DNA of 64,000 bases. Source: NORP240 sp942492445. GTDB taxonomy: Bacteria; Pseudomonadota; Gammaproteobacteria; Pseudomonadales; Pseudohongiellaceae. Shown here in pieces: positions 17,863 through 27,769 of the stretch. The stretch's first letter is position 1, and each line of letters begins with the position of its first letter. A program made the position numbers and the translations under genes. The notes below the pieces were generated by a model that saw nothing but the letters and a program-made list of their open reading frames with translations, was not told where the DNA came from and did not search any database. Location of the stretch: assembly GCA_942492445.1 (NCBI GenBank), contig CALOEW010000089.1:37834-101833 (forward strand). Direction: 5' to 3'.

Positions 17863-18858
17863 ATGATGTTCGCAACCACCGGCAAACCATTGCTGCTCTC
17901 AAGCCTGCTGATCCTGCTGTGCTTTGCCGCCATAGTGATGTCGTTGACTTCCGGGAGCGTGGATCTGACCTTTATACAACTGTGGGAGGCTCTGACCAGC
18001 GGCGAGTCCACCCTGCAACGACAGGTGGTGCTGGAATTGCGATTACCCAGAACCGCCGCAGCATTGGTAACGGGTGGATTGCTCGGGCTGTCCGGAGTCA
18101 TCATGCAGGTCCTGCTGAGAAATCCTCTCGCTGATCCATACATTCTCGGAGTTTCAGGTGGCGCTTCCGTTGCCGCCCTGGCACTTCTGTTGTCAGGAGC
18201 CGGGGCGGTTTGGATTCCCCAGGCTGCGTTTGCGGGCGCCCTGATTTCCATACTCCTGGTATTCGGCCTGGCAAATGCCGGTGGCCGCTGGTCGGTAACC
18301 CGTCTGTTATTGACCGGCGTGGTCGTCGCTGCAGGATGGGGTGCGGTCATCAATATTATGCTGGCGTCTTCGGCCACCAATACAGTGCAAAGCATGCTGT
18401 TCTGGTTGATGGGAGATCTCAGCCAGAGTCGCATTACCAGCTGGCAGGCGGCGATTCTGATTGTTGGAGTTTCGGCGGGCCTGTTTATTGCGAAGCCTTT
18501 GAACGTCCTGACGAGAGGCGAACTGCCGGCTCTTGCTCTCGGCGTCAACGTTTCCAGATTGCGTATATTCCTGTATCTGGCGGCCTCACTTCTGACTGCC
18601 ACTGCGGTGACAATTTCCGGGTCGATCGGATTTGTAGGCCTGGTGATCCCGCATATGTTGAGATTACTGGGGGCCAGGGATCACAGATTACTTATTCCGC
18701 TTTCGGTGCTGTTGGGGGGAAGTTTTCTCGTCATCGCTGATAGCCTGGCGCGTACAGTAATCGCGCCGCAACAATTACCTACAGGCGTTGTGACGGCGCT
18801 GGTTGGTGTGCCCGTGTTTCTGATTATCCTTCGCAGTACCGTTGGCCAGCAGCAATGA
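17863..18858 (+). CDS. FecCD/BtuC family ABC transporter permease
   Basis: Membrane subunit of an importer for vitamin B12 or an iron-siderophore. The 331-residue protein shows about 9-10 hydrophobic segments and the family signatures LRLPRTAAALVTGGLLGLSG, LRNPLADPYILGVSGGA and the ATPase-contact helix GFVGLVIPHMLRLLG. The last four bases overlap the ATPase gene (ATGA). No strong ribosome binding site precedes the chosen ATG. There is no binding protein or TonB-dependent receptor gene beside it, so B12 versus siderophore cannot be decided. Confidence 0.85.
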   Translation: MMFATTGKPLLLSSLLILLCFAAIVMSLTSGSVDLTFIQLWEALTSGESTLQRQVVLELRLPRTAAALVTGGLLGLSGVIMQVLLRNPLADPYILGVSGGASVAALALLLSGAGAVWIPQAAFAGALISILLVFGLANAGGRWSVTRLLLTGVVVAAGWGAVINIMLASSATNTVQSMLFWLMGDLSQSRITSWQAAILIVGVSAGLFIAKPLNVLTRGELPALALGVNVSRLRIFLYLAASLLTATAVTISGSIGFVGLVIPHMLRLLGARDHRLLIPLSVLLGGSFLVIADSLARTVIAPQQLPTGVVTALVGVPVFLIILRSTVGQQQ

Positions 18859-19622
18859 ATTTACTGGAGCTAGACGCCTTGCGAATATCAATCGGCGGTC
18901 AGCTGGTTTGCAACGACCTCGACTTGAAGCTTGGTGGCGGGCAGGTACTGGGCATTCTCGGGCGCAATGGCTCCGGCAAAACGACACTTCTTCACACAAT
19001 TATGGGCTTCCACAATCCCGATAGCGGGCTGATTCGCGTGAGCGGCAGCACCCTGGATTCCCTCTCTCGAAAAGACCTGGCTCGTCAGGTCGGATTATTG
19101 TTTCAGGAAAGCGACTCCAGCATGCCGGCCACGGTTCTGGAAACCGTCCTGCTTGGACGACACCCCTACTCCAGCAACCCCTGGTGGGATTCTGCCAATG
19201 ACCTGTCCCTGGCCAGGCAGACACTGGGCCTGACTGGGCTGGCCGAGTTGGCACAGCGACAGGTTGCAACTCTGTCGGGGGGCGAAAAGCAGCGCCTGGC
19301 CGTGGCACTACTCCTGGTTCAGAACCCGCGCATCTTTCTGCTGGACGAACCCAGCAATCACCTGGACATCGACTACCAGATTCGAATTCTCGACCTGCTG
19401 GCGCAACGCATGGAGGAGGAACGTGCCGGTCTTGTCATGGCCAGTCACGATATCAATCTGGTCGCGCGATTCTGTGACCGGGTCCTGTTACTGCTGGAGA
19501 AAGGAGAGTTTCTCGAGGGCCCTACCCAGGCGGTGCTCAATTCACACAACCTGGAAAGAGCATTCCGCTGCCAGATAATCAAAATAGTGGCAAATGAAAG
19601 AAACTACTTCCTGCCCGGTTGA
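18855..19622 (+). CDS. BtuD/FecE-type ABC transporter ATPase
   Basis: Energises the permease encoded immediately upstream. The 255-residue protein has Walker A GRNGSGKTTLL (about 36-46), the Q-loop in FQESDS, signature LSGGEKQR, Walker B IFLLDEP and switch His in MASHDINL, all intact. Translation is coupled to the permease by an ATGA overlap. The pair forms a complete inner membrane transporter lacking only its periplasmic binding protein. Confidence 0.92.
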   Translation: MNLLELDALRISIGGQLVCNDLDLKLGGGQVLGILGRNGSGKTTLLHTIMGFHNPDSGLIRVSGSTLDSLSRKDLARQVGLLFQESDSSMPATVLETVLLGRHPYSSNPWWDSANDLSLARQTLGLTGLAELAQRQVATLSGGEKQRLAVALLLVQNPRIFLLDEPSNHLDIDYQIRILDLLAQRMEEERAGLVMASHDINLVARFCDRVLLLLEKGEFLEGPTQAVLNSHNLERAFRCQIIKIVANERNYFLPG

Positions 19623-19665
19623 TGCGGAATTCTCAATTCACCTACTGTACGTTCCGTTGCGCTGA

Positions 19666-21360
19666 TCAAAGAAGAAGCAGACGAATATCGCCAAGCAACT
19701 GAACCAGATAGGTGGAGAATAACCCTCCATCGACCCCATTGACCGCGCGATGGTCGTAGGACAGGGTCAGGGGCAGCATGCTGCGAGGGATAAATTCTCC
19801 ATTCTGAAATACCGGTTTCGTATCAGTCTTGCCGACACCCAGTATCGCAACTTCAGGCGCATTGATAATGGGTATGAAACCGGTGCCGCCGATGGATCCC
19901 AGGCTGGAGATGGTGAAGCAGGCTCCCTGCATTGCTTCCCTGCTCAGTCGTCGTTGCTTGGCCTTGTCGGTGATTTCTACCAGTTCAGCAGCCAGTTCCC
20001 AAAGAGACTTACGGTCCACATCGCGTATCACCGGCACAACCAGACCGGCATCCGTCGCAACAGCAACCCCGATATGGTAGTACTTCTTCTGAAAATAGTA
20101 TTCGCCACTTGAATGCAGCGAGACATTGAATTGGGGGTACTCCTGCAGCGCCTTGACACAGGCTTTCAGCAGGAATGGCAGAAACGTCAACTTGACGCCC
20201 CGTTTTTCAGCCTCGGCTTTTCGCGCAATGCGGAATTCTTCAAGTTCCGTTACATCGGCCTCATTGAACTGGGCGACATGAGGCACAGTACTCCAGTTGC
20301 GCTGCATGTTAACCGCCGTCACCCTGTGCAGTTTGCTCATGGCTATCTGTTCCACTTCGCCGAACTGGCTGAAGTCGATATCAGGTGCCGGCGATACCCC
20401 GGTCCCGCCCACAGCAGCAGCCCCCTGAGACAGCCTGGATTTTACAAACTTGTGCAGATCCTCTTTGATAATTCTGCCCTTGGCACCCGTGCCCCCAACC
20501 TGAGTCAGGTCCACCCCAAGTTCCCGGGCCAGTTTACGTACTGCCGGCCCGGCGTAAACTCCTGCACCTGCGCCTGGCGTCGCCTGCTCAGACGGTGAGT
20601 CAGCGGGTTCTGAGCTGTCCTCTCCGGCCACTGCCTGACCGGCTTCGGGTTCATTCTTTGATTGCGGCGCAGCCGGGGGCTGACGGTCCGGCTTCGCCGC
20701 CTCCGGCTCCTTCTCTGGCTGGGCAAGCAGTTCCAGAATGGCCGAACCTTTGGACACCTTGTCGCCAACTTTGACCTTCAGTGATTTAACCTCACCGGCC
20801 AGGGTGGCAGGTACGTCCATGGCAGCCTTGTCTGACTCGAGGGTGACAAGTGCATCATCGACCTTGATCGTGTCGCCCTCTGCAACATGGATCTCGATGA
20901 CTTCCACATCGCTCTCTCCGCCAAGATCGGGAACTTCGACTGTTTTAAGCACCGGCTCCGGGGTGGCACTATCTGCGTCAGCATCAGGCCTGGTTGACGA
21001 ATCAGTTCCGCCATCAGCCTGCTGCGGCTCCTCCGCCGTTTCCCTGGTGGATTCCTGGGATTCCTGCACCTGCTCCTTCACCTTTTCGTCCGGCTTCGCT
21101 GCGGTTTCGGAAGAGGCATCACCCTCCACTTCGAGAGTCAGAATCTCGCTGCCGGTAGTGACCTGATCACCCAGATTGACGGCGATGCTTTTGACCACTC
21201 CACTGGTAGGCGCAGGAATTTCCATGGCAGCCTTGTCACTTTCGAGAACCAGGAGAGAATCATTTTCTGCTACCGACTGCCCCACCGACACAAGCAGTTC
21301 AATCACTTCGACTTCACTCGAATCTCCCAGATCGGGGACCTTTATTGTTTCAGTTGCCAC
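19666..21360 (-). CDS. aceF: pyruvate dehydrogenase E2, dihydrolipoyl acetyltransferase
   Basis: Core of the pyruvate dehydrogenase complex, passing acetyl groups to CoA. The 564-residue protein has two N-terminal lipoyl domains (lipoyl-Lys in LESDKAAMEIPAP and LESDKAAMDVPAT), joined by acidic, Pro/Ala/Glu-rich linkers, a peripheral subunit-binding domain (AGPAVRKLARELGVDLTQV..) and a catalytic domain with DHRAVNGVDGG near the C-terminus. The start is GTG at 21360 with AGGAG upstream. It follows aceE by 62 bp. The E3 gene is not in the window. Confidence 0.95.
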   Translation of the reverse strand: MATETIKVPDLGDSSEVEVIELLVSVGQSVAENDSLLVLESDKAAMEIPAPTSGVVKSIAVNLGDQVTTGSEILTLEVEGDASSETAAKPDEKVKEQVQESQESTRETAEEPQQADGGTDSSTRPDADADSATPEPVLKTVEVPDLGGESDVEVIEIHVAEGDTIKVDDALVTLESDKAAMDVPATLAGEVKSLKVKVGDKVSKGSAILELLAQPEKEPEAAKPDRQPPAAPQSKNEPEAGQAVAGEDSSEPADSPSEQATPGAGAGVYAGPAVRKLARELGVDLTQVGGTGAKGRIIKEDLHKFVKSRLSQGAAAVGGTGVSPAPDIDFSQFGEVEQIAMSKLHRVTAVNMQRNWSTVPHVAQFNEADVTELEEFRIARKAEAEKRGVKLTFLPFLLKACVKALQEYPQFNVSLHSSGEYYFQKKYYHIGVAVATDAGLVVPVIRDVDRKSLWELAAELVEITDKAKQRRLSREAMQGACFTISSLGSIGGTGFIPIINAPEVAILGVGKTDTKPVFQNGEFIPRSMLPLTLSYDHRAVNGVDGGLFSTYLVQLLGDIRLLLL

Positions 21361-21422
21361 TGGCTGTTACTCCTAGCTGATCCTGCTTTCACCACTATTG
21401 CGGTTACCTTAGCGCTAATCCG

Positions 21423-24116
21423 TTACTTTTTCACCGGGTCACCCTTACCCGGATCGATGCCATATTCTTTCATGAATTTACTGATGATATCCGGCTTTAC
21501 CACCCCTTCCGACTGCAACTCATTCAGCGCTGCAAGGACAATAAACTTCCTGTCGACCTCGAAAAAATGGCGTAATTTCGCACGGCTGTCGCTGCGACCA
21601 AAGCCGTCGGTTCCCAGAACCTGGTATCGATCCGGGACGAACTCCCGTATCTGATCAGCGTACAGTTTGATGTAGTCCGTTGAGGCGACAATCGGGCCCT
21701 TTTTTTGCCCAAGACATTCAGTAACGTAGGGCACTTTTTCCTTTTTCCGGGACGGATTCATTCTGTTGTCCCGATTGACTGCCAGCCCCTCCTTCCTGAG
21801 TTCGTTGAAGCTGGTTACACTCCAGACATCCACCGCCACTTTGAATTGATCCCGTAAAATCTTTGCCGCCTCCCGCACTTCACGCAAAATTGTTCCACTA
21901 CCCAGCAGCCTTACCCGTAAATCGGAAATCGATTTCCCGGAAACCTTGTAATCCTTGTTGTCTCCGTCCTCCAGCAGGTACATGCCCTTGATAATGGCCT
22001 CTTCGGCTCCCTTGGGCAGCTCGGGGTGCTCGTAATTTTCATTCATTGTGGTGATGTAATAAAAAACCGATTCCTGCTCCTTGTACATCCTCCGCAACCC
22101 ATCCTGGATGATCACCCCCAGCTCGTAGGAATAAGTTGGATCGTAACTTACACAATTAGGGATTGTGGAAAACAGAATATGACTGTGGCCATCCTGATGC
22201 TGGAGACCCTCGCCGTTCAGCGTCGTTCTCCCCGCAGTGGCACCGATAAGAAACCCACGTGCCTGGCTGTCGCCTGCCGCCCAGCAGAGGTCACCAACGC
22301 GCTGGTATCCGAACATAGAATAGTAGATGTAGAACGGAATCAGGGGATAATTGTTTACGCTGTAGGAGGTTGCAGCGGCAAGCCAGGTGGACAAAGCCCC
22401 TGCTTCGGAAATCCCCTCCTCCAGCATCTGGCCTTTCTTGTCTTCACGGTAAAAGGCTACCTGATGGGAATCAGAGGGATCGTAAAGTTGCCCAACCGAT
22501 GAATAAATGCCCAGTTGCCGAAACATGCCCTCCATTCCAAAGGTACGCGCCTCGTCGGGAACTATGGGCACCACCCGTTGCCCTATTTCCTTGTCCTTGC
22601 ATAGACTGGAAAGCATTCTGACAAAAGCCATGGTTGTGGAAATCTCTCTTGAACCACTGCTCTTTAGCTGAGTCTCGAAGAGAGAAAGCTCCGGCACTTT
22701 AAGCGCGTAACTGTTGGCGCGTCGTTGAGGTACCGGACTTCCGAGTCGCTCCCGTTGCTTACGCATATAGCGTAATTCCAGACTGCTTTCCGGGGGGCGG
22801 TAGTAAGGAACTTCTTCCAACTGATCATCTTTTATGGGAATACCAAAGCGGTCGCGAAAGCGTTTGAGGCTCTCGATATCGAGTTTCTTCACCTGGTGGC
22901 TGGTGTTCTGTGCTTCAGCACTGGACCCGAACGCATAACCCTTGACCGTTTTTGCAAGAATAACGGTTGGTCGGCCATTTGAGCTTGTTGCACGAGCGTA
23001 GGCCGCATAGACTTTATAGGGATCGTGTCCGCCCCTGTTGAGCGCCATGATGTCGCGGTCCGAAAGATGCTCGACCATCCGCGTGAGTCTGTCATCCTTC
23101 CCGAAAAAGTGCTCCCGGGTGTAGGCTCCGCCCCGGGCTACGAAATTCTGGTATTCTCCGTCCACAACCTCATCCATGCGTGCCTGCAGGATACCGTCCT
23201 CGTCGGCCTGTAATAATGGATCCCAGTGGCGCCCCCATATAACCTTTATAACGTTCCAGCCGGCTCCACGGAAAATCCCCTCCAGTTCCTGAATGATTTT
23301 TCCATTACCCCGGACAGGCCCATCAAGACGCTGCAGATTACAATTGATGACAAAAATCAGGTTGTCCAGCTGCTCTCGGCCCGCCTTACCAATTGCCCCC
23401 AGAGTTTCCGGTTCGTCCGTCTCGCCATCGCCGATGAAACACCAGACTTTGCGATTTTCATTATCCACCAGGCCGCGATGGCTGAGGTATTTCATCATAT
23501 GGGCCTGATAGATTGCCTGCAGGGGACCAAGACCCATCGATACGGTTGGAAACTGCCAGTATTCAGGCATCAGCCAGGGATGCGGATAGGATGACAGGCC
23601 ATCGCCTTCGGACTCCTGGCGAAAATTATCCAGCTGCTCTTCGGTAATACGTCCCTCCAGGTAGGAACGTGCGTAAATACCGGGTGATGAATGCCCCTGG
23701 AAATAGATGACATCCCCCTCCTGTTCCTCGGACGGACCGCGGAAGAAATAATTGAACCCCACATCGTAGAGAGTGGCAGCCGAAGAAAAAGTGGAGATAT
23801 GCCCACCCAGATTCGGATTTTTCTTGTTAGCCCGCATTACCATGGCCAGAGCGTTCCAACGGATGATGCCGCGGATCTGCCGCTCCATGAACATGTCGCC
23901 AGGCATGCGTTCTTCATTCAGGTGCGAAATCGTATTCCGATACGGTGTATTAACCGAGATATATGGCGCCTTCTCCCCACTGCGGCTGGCACGCTCGGCC
24001 AGTCTGCCAAGCAGGAAGTAGGCCCGCTCTTCACCTTCGTTATCGATAACGGATTCCAGGGCATCCAGCCATTCCTGGGTTTCCTGGGGATTATTGTCCT
24101 GATCCTGTTGACTCAT
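21423..24116 (-). CDS. aceE: pyruvate dehydrogenase E1 component
   Basis: Thiamine-diphosphate enzyme that decarboxylates pyruvate and acetylates E2. The 897-residue single-chain E1 matches the homodimeric gammaproteobacterial type; the ThDP motif GDGETDEPET...NLIFVINCNLQ is intact (split here by a helix), as is the HISTFSSAATLYDVGFN active-site region. The ATG at 24116 (MSQQDQDNNP) is used, not the upstream GTG. First gene of aceE-aceF. No pdhR regulator is adjacent. Confidence 0.96.
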   Translation of the reverse strand: MSQQDQDNNPQETQEWLDALESVIDNEGEERAYFLLGRLAERASRSGEKAPYISVNTPYRNTISHLNEERMPGDMFMERQIRGIIRWNALAMVMRANKKNPNLGGHISTFSSAATLYDVGFNYFFRGPSEEQEGDVIYFQGHSSPGIYARSYLEGRITEEQLDNFRQESEGDGLSSYPHPWLMPEYWQFPTVSMGLGPLQAIYQAHMMKYLSHRGLVDNENRKVWCFIGDGETDEPETLGAIGKAGREQLDNLIFVINCNLQRLDGPVRGNGKIIQELEGIFRGAGWNVIKVIWGRHWDPLLQADEDGILQARMDEVVDGEYQNFVARGGAYTREHFFGKDDRLTRMVEHLSDRDIMALNRGGHDPYKVYAAYARATSSNGRPTVILAKTVKGYAFGSSAEAQNTSHQVKKLDIESLKRFRDRFGIPIKDDQLEEVPYYRPPESSLELRYMRKQRERLGSPVPQRRANSYALKVPELSLFETQLKSSGSREISTTMAFVRMLSSLCKDKEIGQRVVPIVPDEARTFGMEGMFRQLGIYSSVGQLYDPSDSHQVAFYREDKKGQMLEEGISEAGALSTWLAAATSYSVNNYPLIPFYIYYSMFGYQRVGDLCWAAGDSQARGFLIGATAGRTTLNGEGLQHQDGHSHILFSTIPNCVSYDPTYSYELGVIIQDGLRRMYKEQESVFYYITTMNENYEHPELPKGAEEAIIKGMYLLEDGDNKDYKVSGKSISDLRVRLLGSGTILREVREAAKILRDQFKVAVDVWSVTSFNELRKEGLAVNRDNRMNPSRKKEKVPYVTECLGQKKGPIVASTDYIKLYADQIREFVPDRYQVLGTDGFGRSDSRAKLRHFFEVDRKFIVLAALNELQSEGVVKPDIISKFMKEYGIDPGKGDPVKK

Positions 24117-24671
24117 CGAACACGCTCTCACTTTATTAAAGTAAATACTTTCGTAAATAAGGGATTACTACAGATTCTCGCCGATTTTATTCACTATGTC
24201 TTGTAAATAAGTAACATTCTGGTCCGATTTTAGCTTAGAGAGGGGGATTTTCCCAATGCAGATTAATGACTTATGCGTTAAATTCGCAGACATTGCTTTC
24301 CCGCATTTTCCAGAAATACCAAGATTGCCGGACAGAAGACAGGACTTCTTTGGGTTCAAGGGAGCTGTGGATGACAAATTTCCGAGGGTTACCAGGAAGG
24401 GATCTCCTCCTTGGCCGTCACCGGTTGTTTAGAATCGATGGCTTCGAGCGGTGCGGGATTCACCATTCAGCGGCCTCGAGTTTCGATCTGTTTCTAAGCG
24501 AGGCATGTTGGTTTCAGTAGTGGATTCTTCAGCTATACACCTACTGGTTTATACAATCTTTAAAGTCGGGCACTTAGCACCGGCTAATGCAACTGTGATC
24601 AAGTCCGCTGCTTCCGGCACCTGCGGTGAACTAGCAACTCAACTGCGTCACCCCCAGGGTTGGAGGAGCCA
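24117..24671. other. intergenic region between aceE and ampD
   Basis: About 555 bp. The part next to aceE (24120-24250) is AT-rich and should hold its promoter, but no confident -35/-10 pair or PdhR-like palindrome was found. No convincing gene lies in the remainder. Confidence 0.4.
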
Positions 24672-25253
24672 TCAGAATTCGGAATCGACCAGTGACCGGC
24701 GATAACGCCACCAGTCGAAACAGGCCCCCGGATCGGTTTTGCGCCCCGGCGAAATGTCGCTATGTCCCACGATACGCTCGGGCGTAATGGCCGGATATTC
24801 TGCGATCAGCAGACGCGATAGGGCAGCCAGTGTTTGGTACTGAAGATCTGTGAAGCCGATATCGTCGGTCCCCTCCAGTTCGATGCCTATGGAATACTCG
24901 TTACAGTTCTCCCGGCCTTCGAAGTGCGACTGCCCCGCATGCCAGGCTTTCCGATCGAAAGGCACGTACTGGGTGACCGCTCCAACCCGGTCGATCAACA
25001 GGTGTGCGGACACACGCAGCTCCGCTATCTCAGCGAAGAACGGGTGACATTCGGAATCCAGACAGTTACAGAATAGTTCATCCACATGCCCGCCGCCAAA
25101 TTCTCCGGGCGGAAGGCTGATGTTGTGAATTACCAGTAGACTTACGTCGCCGCCAGCAGGTCGGCAGCTCTGGTTGGGAGATGCAACTTGCCTGGCAGGA
25201 ACCAGGAAATGGTCACAGATGGAAAACGAGGGATACGCGAGGTTCGGTTGCAA
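24672..25253 (-). CDS. ampD: 1,6-anhydro-N-acetylmuramyl-L-alanine amidase AmpD
   Basis: Cytoplasmic zinc amidase that strips peptide from anhydro-muropeptides during wall recycling and thereby controls AmpR-type beta-lactamase induction. The 193-residue protein shows the AmpD blocks LLVIHNISLPPGEFGG (zinc His), HAGQSHFEGRENCNEYSIG, IELEGTDDIGF and VGHSDISPGRKTDPG (His and Asp ligands). The start is probably the TTG at 25253, since this gives the conserved FLVPARQVASPN N-terminus. ampE, its neighbour in enterics, is absent. Confidence 0.93.
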   Translation of the reverse strand: MQPNLAYPSFSICDHFLVPARQVASPNQSCRPAGGDVSLLVIHNISLPPGEFGGGHVDELFCNCLDSECHPFFAEIAELRVSAHLLIDRVGAVTQYVPFDRKAWHAGQSHFEGRENCNEYSIGIELEGTDDIGFTDLQYQTLAALSRLLIAEYPAITPERIVGHSDISPGRKTDPGACFDWWRYRRSLVDSEF

Positions 25254-25372
25254 TCGGATCTACCTGATGGAGAACTTGTTTGCCACTGGACTTCCAGCCA
25301 ACTATAGCACAATCGCCTGCGTTCCGATGAGGGAAGAATCGGGACTTGTTACCGCCGGGACACCGGGATATT

Positions 25373-27004
25373 TCAGTGACTTGTACGACGATCAAATTCG
25401 CTTCCAGTGGCAGTATGGGAGAGTTGACTGGAGCTATGGACCGGCTGGAAATCCTCCTGACCCTGCAGGCGTATTTCGCCGGCGCGCAGTGAGACCGCCA
25501 GGCCAACCCGGCCGCGAGTCAACAACACACATCCACGCTCATCCAGAACCTGATAGCTATCGACTACATTGGATGATTTCTGAACTGTGCACCTGTGTGC
25601 CTGGCCGCCATGGTTGACTTCCGCCACCGAACCGTCTGCGATGGCGTCCACCATGTTCAGATAGTAGTCCATGGAAATGGCTTGTTCTTCGACTTCTGCA
25701 ATCGCCTGCTCCTGCTCATCGCTCAACAAGGCGATAAAGTCGTCCAGATCGCCATTGTCGAGGACTTTCCTTCCAGCTTCACTGACTGCCGCGTAATTGC
25801 TGGATGAAACGACTGATCTGCGCCCCGCCTTCCTGTCCTCATCGGGTTTGACGTTTTCCCTGACAGCGTTGGAAGCGCTGCTAAGAAGCTCCCTCAGCGC
25901 CTGAAAAAAAGTCTCCTGCTCAAGCGGATCAGTCTGCGCCAATTCAAACCCCTGTTGCAACCGGGTGCAGATCTGCTTTACACCGGTCTCGTCTCCACTG
26001 TCAGCGGCGCCGACCGACAACCGATCCAGCAGTATTTCCACAGTGTCCCTGGCCTCATTCCACTCCCTTGTTTCCACGCCTTTATTAAGACCCACAAGAA
26101 ACATCACATTCTGCCAGTCCTGGCGCAACATCTCCTTGATGAATTCCGGAGTTGTGGCGTGAGCGCACCATTTCTCCGTCAGTTCGGCAACTTTTTCTGA
26201 AACTCGTTGCGACACCATAAGTGGCTCAACTTCCGGACTCGACCGGTCGGCACCGGTGGGCCCGATAATCTGACTCCTCGAACGGCGTCGTTTATGAATG
26301 GTAGTAGAAGAAGCGTAGAGACGTTCGACAAACTTCTGATTGTCCTTGTTGTTGATGATGCTGAGCACATCCTGGTAAAGCCTGTCCATTTTCAGGAGAA
26401 AATGCTTCTCGAAAAGTTTCAGAAAAACCAGGCGGCTCTCAAGTGATACCCGGAACACGAGATGCGCGCTGGCCAATGCTCGCAACGAATTCTTGATGAG
26501 AATATCGCGGTTCTCCGGTATAACCTTGTCGGCATCGGTACCGACAGCTTCCCGGCCCGATCCGCCAAGCTCCCGGATACGGACCGAATAAAATTTGAAC
26601 GCCTTGCGCTGCATGCGCTCCAATGCCAGGTCCACTTCCATTTTTTCATAGGTGGAACTGGTGGTTTTTTCATCGTTCAACTGTGCAGTGACGTTCTGAT
26701 CATCGGACTGCGGTACCAGCGTAGACTGCAGGGCTCCATCTATGGAAGTAAGAAACCGCTCCTCGAACAATTGTTTCTTGTTACGGTACTCACGGATCAG
26801 TTTAAGTTGCGGGCTCCCATCTGCCAGTTCTTCGGCTTGCACACTGAAAAAGAGAAAATCGTCCAGTTCGTCAAACAGCTCGGTATTCAGCCGGCGCAAC
26901 TGTTCGCAGAGCCGTTGCCTGAGCGACCAGCGAATCTTTTCTATGGTTTCCAGATCCTGGGCATCGGTCCCGCCGATTCCGGATCCCATTGAGAGTTTTG
27001 CCAT
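25373..27004 (-). CDS. DUF1631-like protein
   Basis: A 543-residue cytoplasmic protein, mostly helical and charged, with a C-terminal beta-rich block of about 70 residues (GSVAEVNHGGQAHRC to LRAGEI) that resembles a PilZ-like or DUF1631 tail. DUF1631 proteins are often found beside ampD or nadC in Pseudomonas-like genomes, which agrees with its place here. It is shorter than the usual 700-plus residues. No catalytic motif was recognised. Function unknown. Confidence 0.55.
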   Translation of the reverse strand: MAKLSMGSGIGGTDAQDLETIEKIRWSLRQRLCEQLRRLNTELFDELDDFLFFSVQAEELADGSPQLKLIREYRNKKQLFEERFLTSIDGALQSTLVPQSDDQNVTAQLNDEKTTSSTYEKMEVDLALERMQRKAFKFYSVRIRELGGSGREAVGTDADKVIPENRDILIKNSLRALASAHLVFRVSLESRLVFLKLFEKHFLLKMDRLYQDVLSIINNKDNQKFVERLYASSTTIHKRRRSRSQIIGPTGADRSSPEVEPLMVSQRVSEKVAELTEKWCAHATTPEFIKEMLRQDWQNVMFLVGLNKGVETREWNEARDTVEILLDRLSVGAADSGDETGVKQICTRLQQGFELAQTDPLEQETFFQALRELLSSASNAVRENVKPDEDRKAGRRSVVSSSNYAAVSEAGRKVLDNGDLDDFIALLSDEQEQAIAEVEEQAISMDYYLNMVDAIADGSVAEVNHGGQAHRCTVQKSSNVVDSYQVLDERGCVLLTRGRVGLAVSLRAGEIRLQGQEDFQPVHSSSQLSHTATGSEFDRRTSH

Positions 27005-27185
27005 AATATCAAGCCGTTGAGTGCAGTTGGTGATTTATAGCATCAGCCGGCTAAAGCATCATTGAAGCAGTTCACACAACCCGACAGTACTGCTTTTAGC
27101 ACGCCGGCCGGATCGCAGGAGTGCTCCATCGCCAGTAGTTCCTTTATTATTCTCACGGGGTTGGGGATAATCGAGGCATTGATTC

Positions 27186-27749
27186 ATGAAAGCGAGTGGT
27201 ACCCGACAAATGGACGATGACAACAGCCCACAGCGCGCCACCAGAACCATGGGCCACGGCATGATGATTGCCGCCTGTATTCTGGCCCTGGGTTTTCTCA
27301 CCTTGTTTTTTGAAGGCCTCCTCGAACGCCGGATCAATCCCAACAGCAACCCGGCGAGCCGGGTCGGCGCAGATGGTGTGCGGGAAGTCATACTCCGGCA
27401 GAATCTACAGGGGCATTATGTAACCAGCGGAGCGATTAATGGCAGGCCGGTCCGCTTTCTGCTGGATACCGGCGCCACAGATGTGGCCATTCCCATGGAA
27501 CTTGCCACCGCGTCCGGTCTGGCACCGGGCTACCAGGGGCGTGCCGCTACGGCCAACGGTGCGACGGTGATTTACGATACCCGCATCGACGAACTGCAGC
27601 TGGGTGATATCCGCTTGCAGAATGTGGATGCCAGCATTGTGCCTAACATGCGGGGGGACACAATTCTGCTCGGCATGAGTGTGCTGCGCCAGATAGAATT
27701 CAGCCAGCAGGGTGGCTCGCTGACATTGCGCCAGTATCCGGTGTACTAG
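27186..27749 (+). CDS. retropepsin-like aspartic protease, membrane anchored
   Basis: A 187-residue protein with one N-terminal transmembrane helix (about 24-43, MMIAACILALGFLTLFFEGL) and a periplasmic single-lobe aspartic protease domain. The catalytic motif FLLDTGATDVAIP (about 97-109) and the second glycine-hydrophobic motif TILLGMSVLRQIEF are both present; such proteins act as dimers, each giving one DTG. It matches the TIGR02281-type clan AA family. It is 20 bp upstream of nadC and in the same direction, so likely cotranscribed. Substrates unknown. Confidence 0.85.
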   Translation: MKASGTRQMDDDNSPQRATRTMGHGMMIAACILALGFLTLFFEGLLERRINPNSNPASRVGADGVREVILRQNLQGHYVTSGAINGRPVRFLLDTGATDVAIPMELATASGLAPGYQGRAATANGATVIYDTRIDELQLGDIRLQNVDASIVPNMRGDTILLGMSVLRQIEFSQQGGSLTLRQYPVY

Positions 27750-27769
27750 GGCCTGTTGACACACTCTCT

